Positions 10,152 through 18,270 of a DNA stretch of 64,000 nt are shown here, in pieces. The notes under the pieces were generated by a model that saw only the letters and a program-made list of their open reading frames with translations, did not search any database and was not told the DNA's origin. The position numbers and the translations under genes were made by a program. Source of the DNA: Conexibacter sp. CPCC 206217 (GTDB lineage Bacteria > Actinomycetota > Thermoleophilia > Solirubrobacterales > Solirubrobacteraceae); NCBI RefSeq assembly GCF_030646165.1, contig NZ_JAUTDO010000011.1, positions 84,180 through 148,179 on the forward strand. The letters run 5' to 3'. Each line of letters starts with the position of its first letter. Within the stretch, counting starts at the first letter, position 1.

Positions 10152-10261
10152 GTGGCATCGCTCAGCGAAGATACACGGTCGGCGCCCAAAAAGCGCCTCG
10201 GCCCCCGCCGCAGGACCGCCCGCCGCGACCCCCGCGCGCTTTGCTACTCTGACCGCCCCCT

Positions 10262-10334
10262 GCCGCTATCGTCTAGGGGACTAGGACGCCGCCCTCTCAC
10301 GGCGGAAACCGGGGTTCGAATCCCCGTAGCGGTA
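10262..10334 (+). tRNA. tRNA-Glu (anticodon CTC)
   Basis: 73 nt. The anticodon stem-loop CCGCC-CTCTCAC-GGCGG carries CTC, decoding GAG. The T arm GGGGTTCGAATCCCC is perfect. The first acceptor pair is G1-U72 with discriminator A, a pattern I recall from other actinobacterial tRNA-Glu genes. CCA is not encoded. The 3' end is the integration site of the element that follows. Confidence 0.95.
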
Positions 10335-10335
10335 T
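10315..10335 (+). other. attL: 21-bp core shared with attR, inside the tRNA-Glu 3' end
   Basis: The 21 bp from the T loop (TTCGAATCCCCGTAGC...) to one base past the tRNA-Glu 3' end recur exactly at 20443-20463. A tyrosine integrase gene lies just inside the distal copy. This is the classic signature of site-specific integration into a tRNA gene with the tRNA restored. Confidence 0.88.
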
Positions 10336-10341
10336 CACCGA

Positions 10342-10365
10342 AGGCCCCGCCACAGCGGGGCTTTC
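10342..10365 (+). terminator. Terminator after tRNA-Glu
   Basis: GCCCCGC (10344-10350) and GCGGGGC (10355-10361) form a 7-bp stem with a 4-nt loop, followed by TTT. A very similar hairpin follows attR at 20474-20495. Confidence 0.7.
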
Positions 10366-10382
10366 GTCGTTCTTGACGCTTC

Positions 10383-10403
10383 GTGGGACGGTCTGTGGGA
10401 CGG
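10383..10403 (+). repeat. Left-end direct repeats GTGGGACGG, putative integrase arm sites
   Basis: GTGGGACGG occurs at 10383-10391 and 10395-10403, 12 bp apart, about 50 bp inside attL. The same 9-mer occurs twice, plus a one-mismatch copy, about 115-140 bp inside attR. Symmetric placement at both ends fits arm-type binding sites for the tyrosine integrase. Confidence 0.55.
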
Positions 10404-10518
10404 CGCGTGCCGAAACGCGACTCGTTCGCCGCGCCGCCCGCCGTTGGTGCGACGCTTCGGCGGCCTCCGATCGAGCGTGCGAATGTAGCGCGCTGGGCGT
10501 GCACCGGAGCGCGGCCTG

Positions 10519-10854
10519 ATGGCGCGCGAGCTGGTGCCGGCGAGGGTCGCGCTCGGGCGCGCCGTGGCGGTCGCGCGAGTGCAGCCGAGACTCACGCAGC
10601 ACGACCTGAGCCGGGCCGCCGGGCTCGGCAAGAACGCGGTCGGCGCGATCGAGAGCGGGCGCGGCGATCCGTCGTGGACGACCCTTCGCGCCGTCGCTGA
10701 CGCGCTCGGGCTCGACCTGTCCGCGCTGCTGCGGGTCGCTGAGCAGATCGAGCGCGGCGAGCCCATGACCTTCCCCAGACGCGACGAAGGCCGGCGGGCG
10801 GCCGGCCTTCGTGCGAATCCTCGACCTGACGGAACGGAGGACGCCGAAGCCTAG
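10519..10854 (+). CDS. XRE-family helix-turn-helix regulator
   Basis: 111 aa. The helix-turn-helix spans about residues 13-65, with QHDLSRAAGLGKNAVGAIES and TLRAVADALGLDLSALLRVAE. The last about 30 residues overlap an 11-bp perfect hairpin (10784-10811, stem CGAAGGCCGGC), so the tail may be read through a terminator-like structure. It is a probable control gene of the element, located at the end opposite the integrase. Confidence 0.75.
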   Translation: MARELVPARVALGRAVAVARVQPRLTQHDLSRAAGLGKNAVGAIESGRGDPSWTTLRAVADALGLDLSALLRVAEQIERGEPMTFPRRDEGRRAAGLRANPRPDGTEDAEA

Positions 10855-11148
10855 CGAGCGCGACGGCCGGTAGCTCCCGGCGACATAGCGACGCGAGCCG
10901 CGCTTCGAGCGCGGCCCCGAGCAGGAGGTTCGCGCTACGGAGCGCGGACGGCGGGACGACCATGGCGCTCGTCTTGATGAGCCGCCAGCCGGCCACCCCG
11001 GACCTCGTCGAGAGGGCCTAGAGGGGGTCGTCGGTGTGGGTGCCGGAGAGCGTCGCGAACGAGGCAGAGACGGACGACCGGCCCCACAAGAGGGGCGCTC
11101 CAGCGTGCGCGCAGCGCGGCCGGAGGCAACGAGAGAACGGAGCAGACG

Positions 11149-11445
11149 ATGGGCTACAAGCAGCGAGAGAGGAAGCGCAGACAGCGGGCGGCGACGGAGG
11201 CGCGACGGGTCGCTTCGCGGTCGTCGGGGTCGTCGGCGTCGAAGTGGTGGCTGACGATCGCGGTGCAGGACGGGTGCTGTGCGAGGTGCGCCGGCGTGCT
11301 GCGGATCGGGCGCGAGATCGTGTACCGCCACACGCCGCGCGAGACGCTGTGCACGAGCTGCGCGGAGACGGCAGGCGTCCAGGCGCGGCCGTCGCTGCGA
11401 TGGGAGCGGGCGCGGTCGCGTCGTCGGGGCGGGGGTCGGCGATGA
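11149..11445 (+). CDS. Small zinc-ribbon-like protein of unknown function
   Basis: 98 aa: a basic N-terminus (MGYKQRERKRRQRAATEARR), then a C-x2-C ... C-x2-C core (CCARCAGVL ... LCTSCAET) with a RHTPRETLC segment between, then an arginine-rich tail. The paired cysteines suggest a zinc ribbon that binds nucleic acid. It is the first gene of the coupled train; its stop overlaps the next start as ATGA. Confidence 0.6.
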   Translation: MGYKQRERKRRQRAATEARRVASRSSGSSASKWWLTIAVQDGCCARCAGVLRIGREIVYRHTPRETLCTSCAETAGVQARPSLRWERARSRRRGGGRR

Positions 11446-11807
11446 CGGCGCGGAGCGAGGTCGGCGGCCGCGCTGGCGGGTTCGTGCGGGTGCTGACGAG
11501 CCCGCCGTATTGGCGTCGGTCGAAGGGCGTCGGCAAGGCGCAGCTCGCGCGAGCGATCACCGACGTGGGCAGGCTGCTCGACGCGGCGGTGGAGCACGAG
11601 GACGGCGACTCGGCAGTGGTGCTCGCCGGCGCGGCCGCGAGCTTGGGGTGGCGGGCGGTCGAGCTGCACGTCTCGCCGCGCTGCGCGCTGAACGCGCTGG
11701 AGCGTGCGGCGCGGGTCGAGCCGGCGCTGGCGGAGCTGCTCGCCGGAGAGCTGCTGACCGAGCTGCGCGACGAGTTCGCGGCGCGCTACGTGGAGCGCGA
11801 GCAGTGA
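11442..11807 (+). CDS. Hypothetical protein of the integrative element
   Basis: 121 aa starting MTARSEVGGRAGGFVRVLTS. It has a short basic patch (YWRRSKGVGKAQLARAI), then a helical body and an acidic, alanine-rich C-terminus. The start is ATGA-coupled to the previous stop and its own stop overlaps the next GTG. I do not recognise it. Confidence 0.6.
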   Translation: MTARSEVGGRAGGFVRVLTSPPYWRRSKGVGKAQLARAITDVGRLLDAAVEHEDGDSAVVLAGAAASLGWRAVELHVSPRCALNALERAARVEPALAELLAGELLTELRDEFAARYVEREQ

Positions 11808-12001
11808 CCGGCGTCGAGCTGCACGAGCGGCTGCGCGCGGCGGCCGAGACGGGCGACGAGCGGCTGTTGGAGCTGCTCGCCGAGCTGGAAGGCGACGAGC
11901 TGGCGGAGGCGGTCGTGGCGCTGTCGCCGGCGGCAGGGTCCGAGCAGGCGCGTCGGCTGCTCGACGACGGCGCCGCCGGCGGGCTCTGGGGGCGGTCGTG
12001 A
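11804..12001 (+). CDS. Small helical hypothetical protein, 65 aa
   Basis: Starts at GTG overlapping the previous stop (GTGA) and ends overlapping the next GTG. The sequence VTGVELHERLRAAAETGDER ... LLELLAELEGDEL is predicted to be entirely helical and acidic. Its ERLLELLAELE pattern resembles the start of the next gene product (LARFLAGLDRAELEAL), so the two may be tandem relatives. Confidence 0.5.
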   Translation: MTGVELHERLRAAAETGDERLLELLAELEGDELAEAVVALSPAAGSEQARRLLDDGAAGGLWGRS

Positions 12002-12591
12002 GCGGTCGCCGCAGGCTGCTGGAGGAGCTGCGCGCGGCGGTGGACGCCGGCGCCGGCGAGCTGGCGCGCTTCCTGGCGGGCCTCGACCGCGCGGAGCTGG
12101 AGGCGCTTGTGCTGGAGCTGGGGATGCTCGACGGCTCGCTGCGGGCGGCGCGGGTGCTCTCCGTCGCCGACGCGGCGAGTACACCGGAAGACTTCCGTGG
12201 TGCTGTCGCGCTGGCGGCGATCGGCTGCGACGACCCGAACCTGCGCGAGTGGGGCGCCGAGTGGCACACGTCGTGGGTCGCCGCCTTCACCGGCTGGCTG
12301 CGGGAGCGGCTCGACGACCCGGCGCGGTTGCTCGACGAGCTGGTGGGCGAGGGCGCGATGCCGGCGATCACGGCGCGCGCTCTCGCCGCCGAGCTGGCGG
12401 CCGCGATCGAGCGTGGCGAGCTGGCGCCCGAGCCGGTCGCGGAGGCGGTGCGGCGGGTTCGTGCCGCGCTCGGCCAGCAGGCGGCGGGAGAAGGCGCGGA
12501 CGGCGCCGATCCGGAGGGCTGGGACGGCGAGGCGCGGGCGCTCGCGCTCGTCGCCGTGATCGTGTGGGCTGACGCGCGCAGGGGCCAGTAG
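11998..12591 (+). CDS. Helical hypothetical protein, 197 aa
   Basis: The GTG start is coupled to the previous gene. It is all-alpha and alanine/leucine/glutamate-rich. A more structured middle (CDDPNLREWGAEWHTSWVAAFTGWL) has several Trp residues, and the C-terminus ends WADARRGQ. No catalytic motif is visible and no family is recognised. It may be a structural or binding protein of the element. Confidence 0.55.
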   Translation: MSGRRRLLEELRAAVDAGAGELARFLAGLDRAELEALVLELGMLDGSLRAARVLSVADAASTPEDFRGAVALAAIGCDDPNLREWGAEWHTSWVAAFTGWLRERLDDPARLLDELVGEGAMPAITARALAAELAAAIERGELAPEPVAEAVRRVRAALGQQAAGEGADGADPEGWDGEARALALVAVIVWADARRGQ

Positions 12592-12600
12592 CCGGCGGCG

Positions 12601-12894
12601 ATGGCGGGCGCGGCGCGACATGACGACGGCGAGCCCAGCGGCGGCCGGATGCACACGACGACGGTGCGCTTCCCGGCGAGCACGTGGGTCGAGCTGAAGG
12701 CCCGCGCCGAGGACGACGGCGTGGCGACCGCGCAGTACATCCGCGAGGCGACGATCGCTCGCCTGGCGCGGGAGCAGGCGGTGCAGCAGGTGCGGCGCGA
12801 GATGCGTGCCGAGCTGGGGGCGCTCGACGACGTGCGCCGGCGCCTGGCCGTCGTCGAGCGCACGGTGAAGCTGCTGCTGCTGCGCCGGAGGTAG
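12601..12894 (+). CDS. Ribbon-helix-helix DNA-binding protein
   Basis: 97 aa, or 81 aa if the internal ATG at 12649 is used, which starts directly at the fold (MHTTTVRFPASTWVELKARA). The strand TTTVRFP is followed by two helices (AQYIREATIARLA), the MetJ/Arc fold, then a C-terminal helix that could pair as a coiled coil. Such proteins act as repressors or as relaxosome accessory factors; no relaxase is present here, so repressor or partner of a helper system is more likely. Confidence 0.65.
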   Translation: MAGAARHDDGEPSGGRMHTTTVRFPASTWVELKARAEDDGVATAQYIREATIARLAREQAVQQVRREMRAELGALDDVRRRLAVVERTVKLLLLRRR

Positions 12895-12937
12895 GCCCGT
12901 CGCCGGCGTCGTCGGGCGGTGGGTCTACATTCGCGCC

Positions 12938-13318
12938 ATGCACGAGTTCGAGGTGAAGGTGAGCACCTACGGTGGCGAGCCGGAGTCGTACACCTGGCCG
13001 GCCGAGACAGCGCGCGAGGCCGCGATCGGCACGCTCGCGCAGCTCGACGATGTGGACGCGGACTACCTGGCGGTCGCGGTCGAGCCCGGCGATCCGGATG
13101 CGCCGCCGATGCCGTCGCTTCCCGGCGGAGGAGACGAGTGGGAGGGCGTCGAGGCGGACGAGGTGGCGGTGAACCCGCAGACGGGCGAGGCCGCGCGCTG
13201 GGACCCCAACGTGGTGGCACGCAAGGGCGGCCCGGCGCCGCCGTGGGTGTGGTTGGCGGAGCTGACGCCGTTCGAGGTGTTCGAGCTGCTGTACCTGCGC
13301 CGCAGACGCGCGTCGTAG
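12938..13318 (+). CDS. Hypothetical acidic protein, 126 aa
   Basis: Starts MHEFEVKVSTYGGEPESYTW, a beta-strand-rich beginning, then an acidic middle and a C-terminus with PWVWLAELTPFEVFELLYLR. A TACATT box lies 6 nt before the ATG without a Shine-Dalgarno, so this gene probably has its own promoter and a leaderless mRNA, separate from the coupled train upstream. Function unknown. Confidence 0.6.
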   Translation: MHEFEVKVSTYGGEPESYTWPAETAREAAIGTLAQLDDVDADYLAVAVEPGDPDAPPMPSLPGGGDEWEGVEADEVAVNPQTGEAARWDPNVVARKGGPAPPWVWLAELTPFEVFELLYLRRRRAS

Positions 13319-13410
13319 CGGCCGGCGCTGTCCGCACGCGATGTAGCCGAGATCGCCCGCTGTGGCGGGGCTCGTGGTATCGCCGTGCATTGCGTGATGT
13401 CCTGTCGTTC

Positions 13411-13614
13411 GTGACCGATGACGCTCGATCTGCTCGTGACGCCGTGGTGCTCGACCTGCTGGCGAGAGGTGCGCGGCAGGTCCTCGTGGCGCAGGCAGTC
13501 GGCGTGTCGGATCGCACGGTGCGCCGGATCGCTCGACGTGCTCGCGACGGCGGCTCGGAAGGGACGTTGAACGTCCTGAGTTGGGGAGCGGATCGCGCAC
13601 GGAGCGCGGCGTGA
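13411..13614 (+). CDS. Small helix-turn-helix protein
   Basis: 67 aa from a GTG. VLDLLARGARQVLVAQAVGV followed by SDRTVRRIARRARDG is a clear helix-turn-helix of the resolvase/sigma-4 type. Its stop overlaps the next GTG start (GTGA). It probably binds element DNA as a regulator or recombination accessory factor. The start is the least certain part. Confidence 0.55.
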   Translation: MTDDARSARDAVVLDLLARGARQVLVAQAVGVSDRTVRRIARRARDGGSEGTLNVLSWGADRARSAA

Positions 13615-13913
13615 CCGTGGTGGAGCTGACGCCGGCGCTGCTGCTCGACGAGACGCGCTTCGCACCGCCGGCCGAGGCCGTCGCGCATCAGGCCGTGAAC
13701 GCGCGGACGCCGGCGGAGCGGACGGCAGCGCTGGAGCGGCTGACGAGCTTGCGCCGGGCGCGCGTCGCAGTCGCGGCGGCGGTCTGCGCGCAGGAGGCGC
13801 CGGAGCGCGTCGGCATGGCGTTGTGGCGGGCGTGCGAGTCGATAGGTGACGACGCGCTCCGCGAGCTGGCGGCGCAGTTGTGCGCCGCATCAACCGGAGG
13901 GCAGGATCGATGA
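13611..13913 (+). CDS. Hypothetical protein, 100 aa
   Basis: GTG start coupled to the helix-turn-helix gene. It is mostly helical (ARTPAERTAALERLTSLRRA) with an alanine-rich middle and ends CAASTGGQDR. The stop overlaps the next ATG. No recognised family. Confidence 0.5.
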   Translation: MTVVELTPALLLDETRFAPPAEAVAHQAVNARTPAERTAALERLTSLRRARVAVAAAVCAQEAPERVGMALWRACESIGDDALRELAAQLCAASTGGQDR

Positions 13914-14308
13914 CGACGGTGAACGAGGCCGACGAGGCGCTTCTGCGCACGTTCGTCGGCGACGAGACGGTGGACGCCTGGCAGAAGGCCGGCGCCGGGG
14001 CCGCCGGCGCGGTGAGCGAAGGTGCAGGCGAGCACGCGACGCACGTCGACTTCGTGTGGAGAGCGATCGAGGCGGCGGAGGCGCTCGGGCGGACGGTGCC
14101 CGAGGACGTGATCGACCGGCTCGTCGGCGAGGCCGAGGAGCGCGATCAGCAGGGTGTGCCGCTGACGGCGGCCGCTGTGCGCGAGAGCGCCGGCGACGAC
14201 GACGCGGCGAGCGGCGAGTTCGCCTCGCTCGCGGCCGAGCTGGGCATCGTCGAGAGCGCAGACGACGCGCTGTCGATCCATGGCATCACGACGAAGACGG
14301 AGGGCTGA
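13910..14308 (+). CDS. Hypothetical acidic protein, 132 aa
   Basis: The ATG at 13910 has GGAGG 9 nt upstream and overlaps the previous stop (ATGA). The product MTTVNEADEALLRTFVGDET is strongly acidic and helical. Acidic small proteins of mobile elements sometimes mimic DNA, but nothing specific can be claimed. Confidence 0.6.
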   Translation: MTTVNEADEALLRTFVGDETVDAWQKAGAGAAGAVSEGAGEHATHVDFVWRAIEAAEALGRTVPEDVIDRLVGEAEERDQQGVPLTAAAVRESAGDDDAASGEFASLAAELGIVESADDALSIHGITTKTEG

Positions 14309-14312
14309 GGAC

Positions 14313-14633
14313 GTGGAGGCCATGATCGAGACGGCGTGGGAGCGCGAGGAGCGGCAGGAGCGTGAGCGGCTCGACGCGCAGCACCGCTCCGGCGTCGCTG
14401 CGGAGGCGCAGCGCAAGCGCGACCGGCAGACCGCGACGTACCAGTTCGGGCTGCGGCTGGCGGAAGCGAGACGGGTGGCGGAGAGCGCCGCGCTCGCATT
14501 CGAGGACGCGGCGGCGAGCTGGGCGATCAACGGCGACGACGAGCTGAAGCTGGAGCGCGCCGAGACGCGCCTCGCACGCGCCGAGCGCGACTTGCGCCGG
14601 ATGCAGGCGGCGGCCCGCCGGTTGGGGATCTAG
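14313..14633 (+). CDS. Coiled-coil hypothetical protein
   Basis: 106 aa from the GTG at 14313, which has GGAGG about 9 nt upstream. Nearly the whole length is charged helix (WEREERQERERLDAQHRSG ... LERAETRLARAERDLRRMQ), with heptad-like spacing. No enzyme motif is visible. It may be a scaffold or oligomerising protein. Confidence 0.5.
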   Translation: MEAMIETAWEREERQERERLDAQHRSGVAAEAQRKRDRQTATYQFGLRLAEARRVAESAALAFEDAAASWAINGDDELKLERAETRLARAERDLRRMQAAARRLGI

Positions 14634-14651
14634 CGGCGCGAGGCCGGCACG

Positions 14652-15155
14652 GTGGCTCCGCCGGTGCTGCACGAGGACGCGGCTCCGCAGGTCGTCCGGC
14701 TGCTCCGCGAAGCGCGCGAGCGCGGCCTGTCGTTCGAGGCGGCATGGTCGGAGGTCGTGGAGCGGACCCCGCTGGTGCTCGCGTCCGCGCGCAACCCGCC
14801 GCCGGGGGTGGTGCTCTGGCCGTCAGACGGCGATGCGCGGAGAGCTGCGATCGAGGCGCTGCGCGGGACACGCGAGGCGTGGGAACGCGCGTACGTCGGC
14901 GCACCGGCCGGCGATGCCGAGCGCGCGCTGCCGGTGCTGCTTGCCGCGCTCGGCGAGGATGGCAAGCTGCATCCGCGAGAGGCGGCGGGCGATGACGCCG
15001 AGCAGAGACGCGCGACGGCGCACGCGATGATCCGCCGCCGCTCGCCGATGAAGCTCATCGTGGAGATCACCGACTACCCGGAGCGGTCGGTGTCTCGTCT
15101 GCGGAAGGGTCTGCGGGACGACCGCGTGGACGTGGCGCCGCCGGTCGGACGGTGA
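14652..15155 (+). CDS. Hypothetical protein, 167 aa
   Basis: GTG start 18 bp after the previous stop. The protein has a helical N-terminus (VVRLLREARERGLSFEAAWS), a PPPGVVLWPSD loop and a C-terminus with MKLIVEITDYPERSVSRLRK. It is the last gene of the coupled train; the next genes are on the other strand. Family unknown. Confidence 0.5.
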   Translation: MAPPVLHEDAAPQVVRLLREARERGLSFEAAWSEVVERTPLVLASARNPPPGVVLWPSDGDARRAAIEALRGTREAWERAYVGAPAGDAERALPVLLAALGEDGKLHPREAAGDDAEQRRATAHAMIRRRSPMKLIVEITDYPERSVSRLRKGLRDDRVDVAPPVGR

Positions 15156-15293
15156 TCCGGCGATCCGGCGGCGCGGAGGCCGGGAGATCGGCCGCGTGGC
15201 GCCGTTGCGGCGCGTAGGATGAGCGATGCTGACGTGCGTTATCGTCGGCGAGCGCCGTCCCTGCCACTCATCGGCTCGGGCGGCGTTCGTCGC

Positions 15294-15731
15294 TCACGGC
15301 GTCACGGCGGTGACGGCGGCGAACGACTCGATGTAGCCGCGCAGCGCCGGCGTCGCCTGGCCGCTGACGAGCACGTCGGTCCCGTCGTCGGCCGCCGTGA
15401 ACGTGATCGTGACGCGCTCCGTCGCGCGTACGGCGATCGAGATGACGATCGCGAGCAGGACCATGATGCCGGCGATCCGACCGGCCGCCACCGGGTCGGT
15501 GCCGTCCACGAGCGCGCCGAGCAGGAACACGGCGACCGCGATCCCGAGCGGCACGCGATAGACCGCCGCCGGCACGAAGCGGCGCACGAGCACGAGCCCG
15601 GTCGGGCTGTGCGACTCGATCGCGTAGCCCATCTCGCCGAAGTGATCGCTGGCGTGCAGCAGGCGACGGAGGAGCTGCTCGGGCTCCTCGTCAAGGCTGA
15701 AGTCGTCGGTGAACGCGTGGCCTGCTGGCAC
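15294..15731 (-). CDS. Small membrane protein, 145 aa
   Basis: I chose the GTG at 15731 because GGGAGG precedes it by about 4-5 nt; a TTG at 15785 would add 18 residues. A soluble N-terminal part (TDDFSLDEEPEQLLRRLLHA) is followed by two hydrophobic segments (YRVPLGIAVAVFLLGALV and IAGIMVLLAIVISIAV) and a short beta-rich tail. It lies on the minus strand with the following small membrane genes. Function unknown; superinfection or stress roles are possible but unsupported. Confidence 0.55.
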   Translation of the reverse strand: MPAGHAFTDDFSLDEEPEQLLRRLLHASDHFGEMGYAIESHSPTGLVLVRRFVPAAVYRVPLGIAVAVFLLGALVDGTDPVAAGRIAGIMVLLAIVISIAVRATERVTITFTAADDGTDVLVSGQATPALRGYIESFAAVTAVTP

Positions 15732-15891
15732 AGGGCCTCCCCGGTCGTCGGCGAGCCCTGTGCTCGCCGCTGGCGCCGCAGGCAATCAGACGGCGGTGCG
15801 TTGCCGGTGCAGCAGCGAGGCACGATGCCGTGGACGACGCCGCCGGCGATGGCGCCGAGAGCTTTACGCCTCGTCGGGCGGTGCGCTCTGG

Positions 15892-16497
15892 CTATCTCGC
15901 CTCTTCGAGGGGTTCCCACAATGGAGTCGAGCTTCTTCCTGTCTCGTCCGATTCGAGCAGCCACCAGCCGGCGACGGCGGATACCGGAACGCGCATCACC
16001 GCCACGCGGGTGGCTCCAGGCTGGGCAGGAGCCGAGATGCGAGCGTTCTCGATCGTCAGGTGAGTCCGCACGTCGGCGCTGATGATCCGCCGGGCAAGCT
16101 CAGCCGGGACCGACGTGATGTCGATGCCGCCCCTTCCACCATGTGGCTCTGCGTCTTGCTCCAGCTCTTCGAGTTGCTCTCGGAAGACGGCCACGCCTGA
16201 GGTGATCTGCGTGCTGATGTTGCGGCCCGCTCTGGTCCATTCCTCGTCGGACAGTCCATCGGGCTTCGGCAGCCGCATGTAGACGGTCGTGAGCTGGGCG
16301 TCTACTGCGTTCGCCATCGCCTCAGGACGACCGAGCTGTCCCATGATCACCATGCCGTTGACGAGAAGTGCGACACCAAGCCCGAGGCCAATATCGGCCC
16401 ACAGCAGCAGGTCGTTCAACATGGCGTCAGGCGCGCCGCGCATCTCGATGTGGGCGAGATCTAATGCAGAGGGATGCAGCGGCTGGTCGTCCGACAC
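15892..16497 (-). CDS. Membrane-anchored hypothetical protein, 201 aa
   Basis: GTG start with AAAGGA 5 nt upstream. One hydrophobic segment near residues 30-55 (LLLWADIGLGLGVALLVNGM) is followed by a helical, charged cytoplasmic-looking part and a beta-rich C-terminus (ATRVAVMRVPVSAVAGWWLL). No known domain is recognised. Confidence 0.55.
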   Translation of the reverse strand: MSDDQPLHPSALDLAHIEMRGAPDAMLNDLLLWADIGLGLGVALLVNGMVIMGQLGRPEAMANAVDAQLTTVYMRLPKPDGLSDEEWTRAGRNISTQITSGVAVFREQLEELEQDAEPHGGRGGIDITSVPAELARRIISADVRTHLTIENARISAPAQPGATRVAVMRVPVSAVAGWWLLESDETGRSSTPLWEPLEEAR

Positions 16498-16604
16498 GCG
16501 ATTCCTTTCGTACTGGCAAGCGAGAGAGTGAAGTCAGGATGATCGCAGCGCCTCTCCGCCCGCACGCCGGCCGCTCCGGCGGCTGGTAGATAGGCTCAGA
16601 CTCA

Positions 16605-16847
16605 ATGAGCCGGCGCGCGCTCGATTCCGCGATGGTCATGGTGCTGGAGGCGCACGGCGGCGGCTGGATGGACCGCGACGAGATCGCCGCCGAGATCGCC
16701 GAGCGCGACCTGTACCGCAAGCTCAACGGCGAGCATCCGCCGAGCGACCAACTTCGGCTTCGTGCACGGCATTCGCACTACCGGCACCTGTTCGAGTTGA
16801 GCGACGACCGCGCTTCGCGGATTCGCCTGCGCCGTCGCGTCGCGTAG
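16605..16847 (+). CDS. Small winged-helix-like protein, 80 aa
   Basis: MSRRALDSAMVMVLEAHGGG then WMDRDEIAAEIAERDLYRK resembles the HARE/winged-helix modules found fused to restriction or DNA-modifying enzymes. The product ends in a basic tail. A TAGGCT box lies 8 nt before the ATG, suggesting a leaderless transcript. It is a stand-alone module here; its job is unknown. Confidence 0.55.
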   Translation: MSRRALDSAMVMVLEAHGGGWMDRDEIAAEIAERDLYRKLNGEHPPSDQLRLRARHSHYRHLFELSDDRASRIRLRRRVA

Positions 16848-16855
16848 GTTCCCGT

Positions 16856-17305
16856 CTACGTGCCTCTCGGCGCGAGGTGGTGAGCCGTCATCGGTCGAAC
16901 TGCCTCGCGAAGTGGCCGGGGCGGACCGAAGATCAGAGCCGCGAGCTGGTCGTTCGTTACGTCGTCTGCGCCTGTTGCCCGCCGCGCAGTCTGGAGCGCG
17001 TGGAGGAAACGACTGCGGCCGTCAGCCGTTCCCGTGGTCGCGTTGACCTGAAATGCGCGGAACGCCTCGACGACCTCCCCAGGCGCGTGAAGCGCGATTC
17101 GGGCTGCTGCGGAGGCATACCGGGCTTGTGCGTCGAGGCCGCCGCCGTTGGCGACTTCGGCGACGGCGCTGACGAGATCGTTCAGCGCGTCCACGAGCAG
17201 CCGGTCAGCGTGCGATCGGCGCTCGTTGTGGCGGGACAGCAGCGCACCCAAACCGATACCGCCGAGAGCGACGAGGACGGTCACGATGGCCTGCGCGACG
17301 CTCAT
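16856..17305 (-). CDS. Membrane-anchored hypothetical protein, 149 aa
   Basis: An N-terminal hydrophobic anchor (VAQAIVTVLVALGGIGLGAL) is followed by a helical soluble domain with HADRLLVDALNDLVSAVAEV. The ATG overlaps the stop of the upstream gene (ATGA), so the two form an operon. No family recognised. Confidence 0.6.
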   Translation of the reverse strand: MSVAQAIVTVLVALGGIGLGALLSRHNERRSHADRLLVDALNDLVSAVAEVANGGGLDAQARYASAAARIALHAPGEVVEAFRAFQVNATTGTADGRSRFLHALQTARRATGADDVTNDQLAALIFGPPRPLREAVRPMTAHHLAPRGT

Positions 17306-17751
17306 CGCTCCGGGCGCGCCTCGGAGGAATCAACGCCGTCTGGCTCTGGTTGCAGCGGTGGCGAGCCGGCGCGACTAGTGCGGGCGCCTGTCGGCTTCGG
17401 CTCCCCTGCGATGAGCGGCAGGATCACGGCTGCGACGAGCACGACTTGGGCGACGAGTGTCGTGCCGAGCGCGATGCGGCGCAGTTCGTCGAACGCTAAC
17501 GCCTGGAGGCCGAGAATCTCGGAAACCCCTACGAACAGACCGATGAATGCCACTACCTTCCGATCAAACGGCCCGCCGCGATCGTGCAATCGCAAGAGGA
17601 ACTTCCGCTCAACTGCCACTGCGATCAACAGCGTCGGGATCACCTGCACGGCCGTTGCAAAGTAGTCGCGTGGCGGAGGATCGGAGGTCGCCGCGAACGC
17701 GACTGCCAGCACCAACACCACACCGGTGACGAACGCTGTCTCTCGCCGCAT
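17302..17751 (-). CDS. Membrane protein of the integrative element, 149 aa
   Basis: From the ATG at 17751 (MRRETAFVTGVVLVLAVAFA) the protein has about four membrane segments and a proline-rich tail ending SSEARPER. An upstream in-frame start would add 26 arginine- and serine-rich residues without support. It is translationally coupled to the anchored protein downstream. Small coupled membrane proteins could form an exclusion or toxin-type module, but there is no direct evidence. Confidence 0.55.
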   Translation of the reverse strand: MRRETAFVTGVVLVLAVAFAATSDPPPRDYFATAVQVIPTLLIAVAVERKFLLRLHDRGGPFDRKVVAFIGLFVGVSEILGLQALAFDELRRIALGTTLVAQVVLVAAVILPLIAGEPKPTGARTSRAGSPPLQPEPDGVDSSEARPER

Positions 17752-17956
17752 CCATGCTGACGACACCCCACCCGGCGGCGAGACGCCATCGGCGACTCGG
17801 CGGACGGCGCTTCGTGAGCGGCTGCGCATTGGGCGAGGCTCGCAGAGACGGCGAACGGACGCGCCGGTCCGGACCGTTCCTGTCGGATCGCGCCCTCAGC
17901 CGTGTGCTTCAACTCGTGGAAGTTCCGGTGTACGATCGTCGACACACGAACAAGTT

Positions 17957-17988
17957 GGCGCCCGCGCTGTTGGTAGCAGCCGGGCGCC
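17957..17988 (+). promoter_or_regulatory. Strong hairpin in the leader upstream of 18013
   Basis: GGCGCCCG and CGGGCGCC bracket an inner GCTG/CAGC pairing, giving a long interrupted stem of about 12 bp. It is followed 18 bp later by GGAG and an ATG at 18013. It could be an attenuator or a terminator-like structure controlling what follows. Confidence 0.4.
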
Positions 17989-18160
17989 TGGCCCACAGGA
18001 GAGTGCACTCCGATGGACGCGACCCAACCTAGCGCCGGAACGGCGCTCGTGCCCGCCGACCCGGCGGGCGACTTCCTCACCGCGCCGATCCGCACCGCCG
18101 GCGAGGCCTTTCTCGCGATTGCGGTGGACGTGATCGAGGTCCGAACCTGTGCGGGAGAGC

Positions 18161-18200
18161 GCGATAGTTCAACGCTCAGCACGGCGATAGTTGAGCGCTC
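18161..18200 (+). repeat. Tandem 17-bp repeats, candidate operator
   Basis: GCGATAGTTCAACGCTC (18161-18177) and GCGATAGTTGAGCGCTC (18184-18200) match at 15 of 17 positions and are 23 bp apart, about two helical turns. They lie about 140 bp before the gene at 18336, in the likely promoter of the excisionase/integrase operon. They are candidate sites for the element's XRE or small HTH regulator. Confidence 0.5.
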
Positions 18201-18270
18201 GTCGGTAAACGACAGCACATATTTCCGTCCGAGCGGGCCGGTTAGAGTGCCGGGCGTCTCCCCAAAGAAA

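Noticed and set aside
10592..10996. Minus-strand ORF starting MAGWRLIKTSAMVV in the left end of the element
   Set aside because: The first 50 residues look plausible, but the rest is antisense to the XRE regulator and arginine-rich; no ribosome site seen.
11154..13688. Very long minus-strand ORF (over 800 codons) across the small-gene train
   Set aside because: Arg/Ser/Ala/Pro-rich shadow frame typical of GC-rich antisense; the coupled plus-strand genes explain the region.
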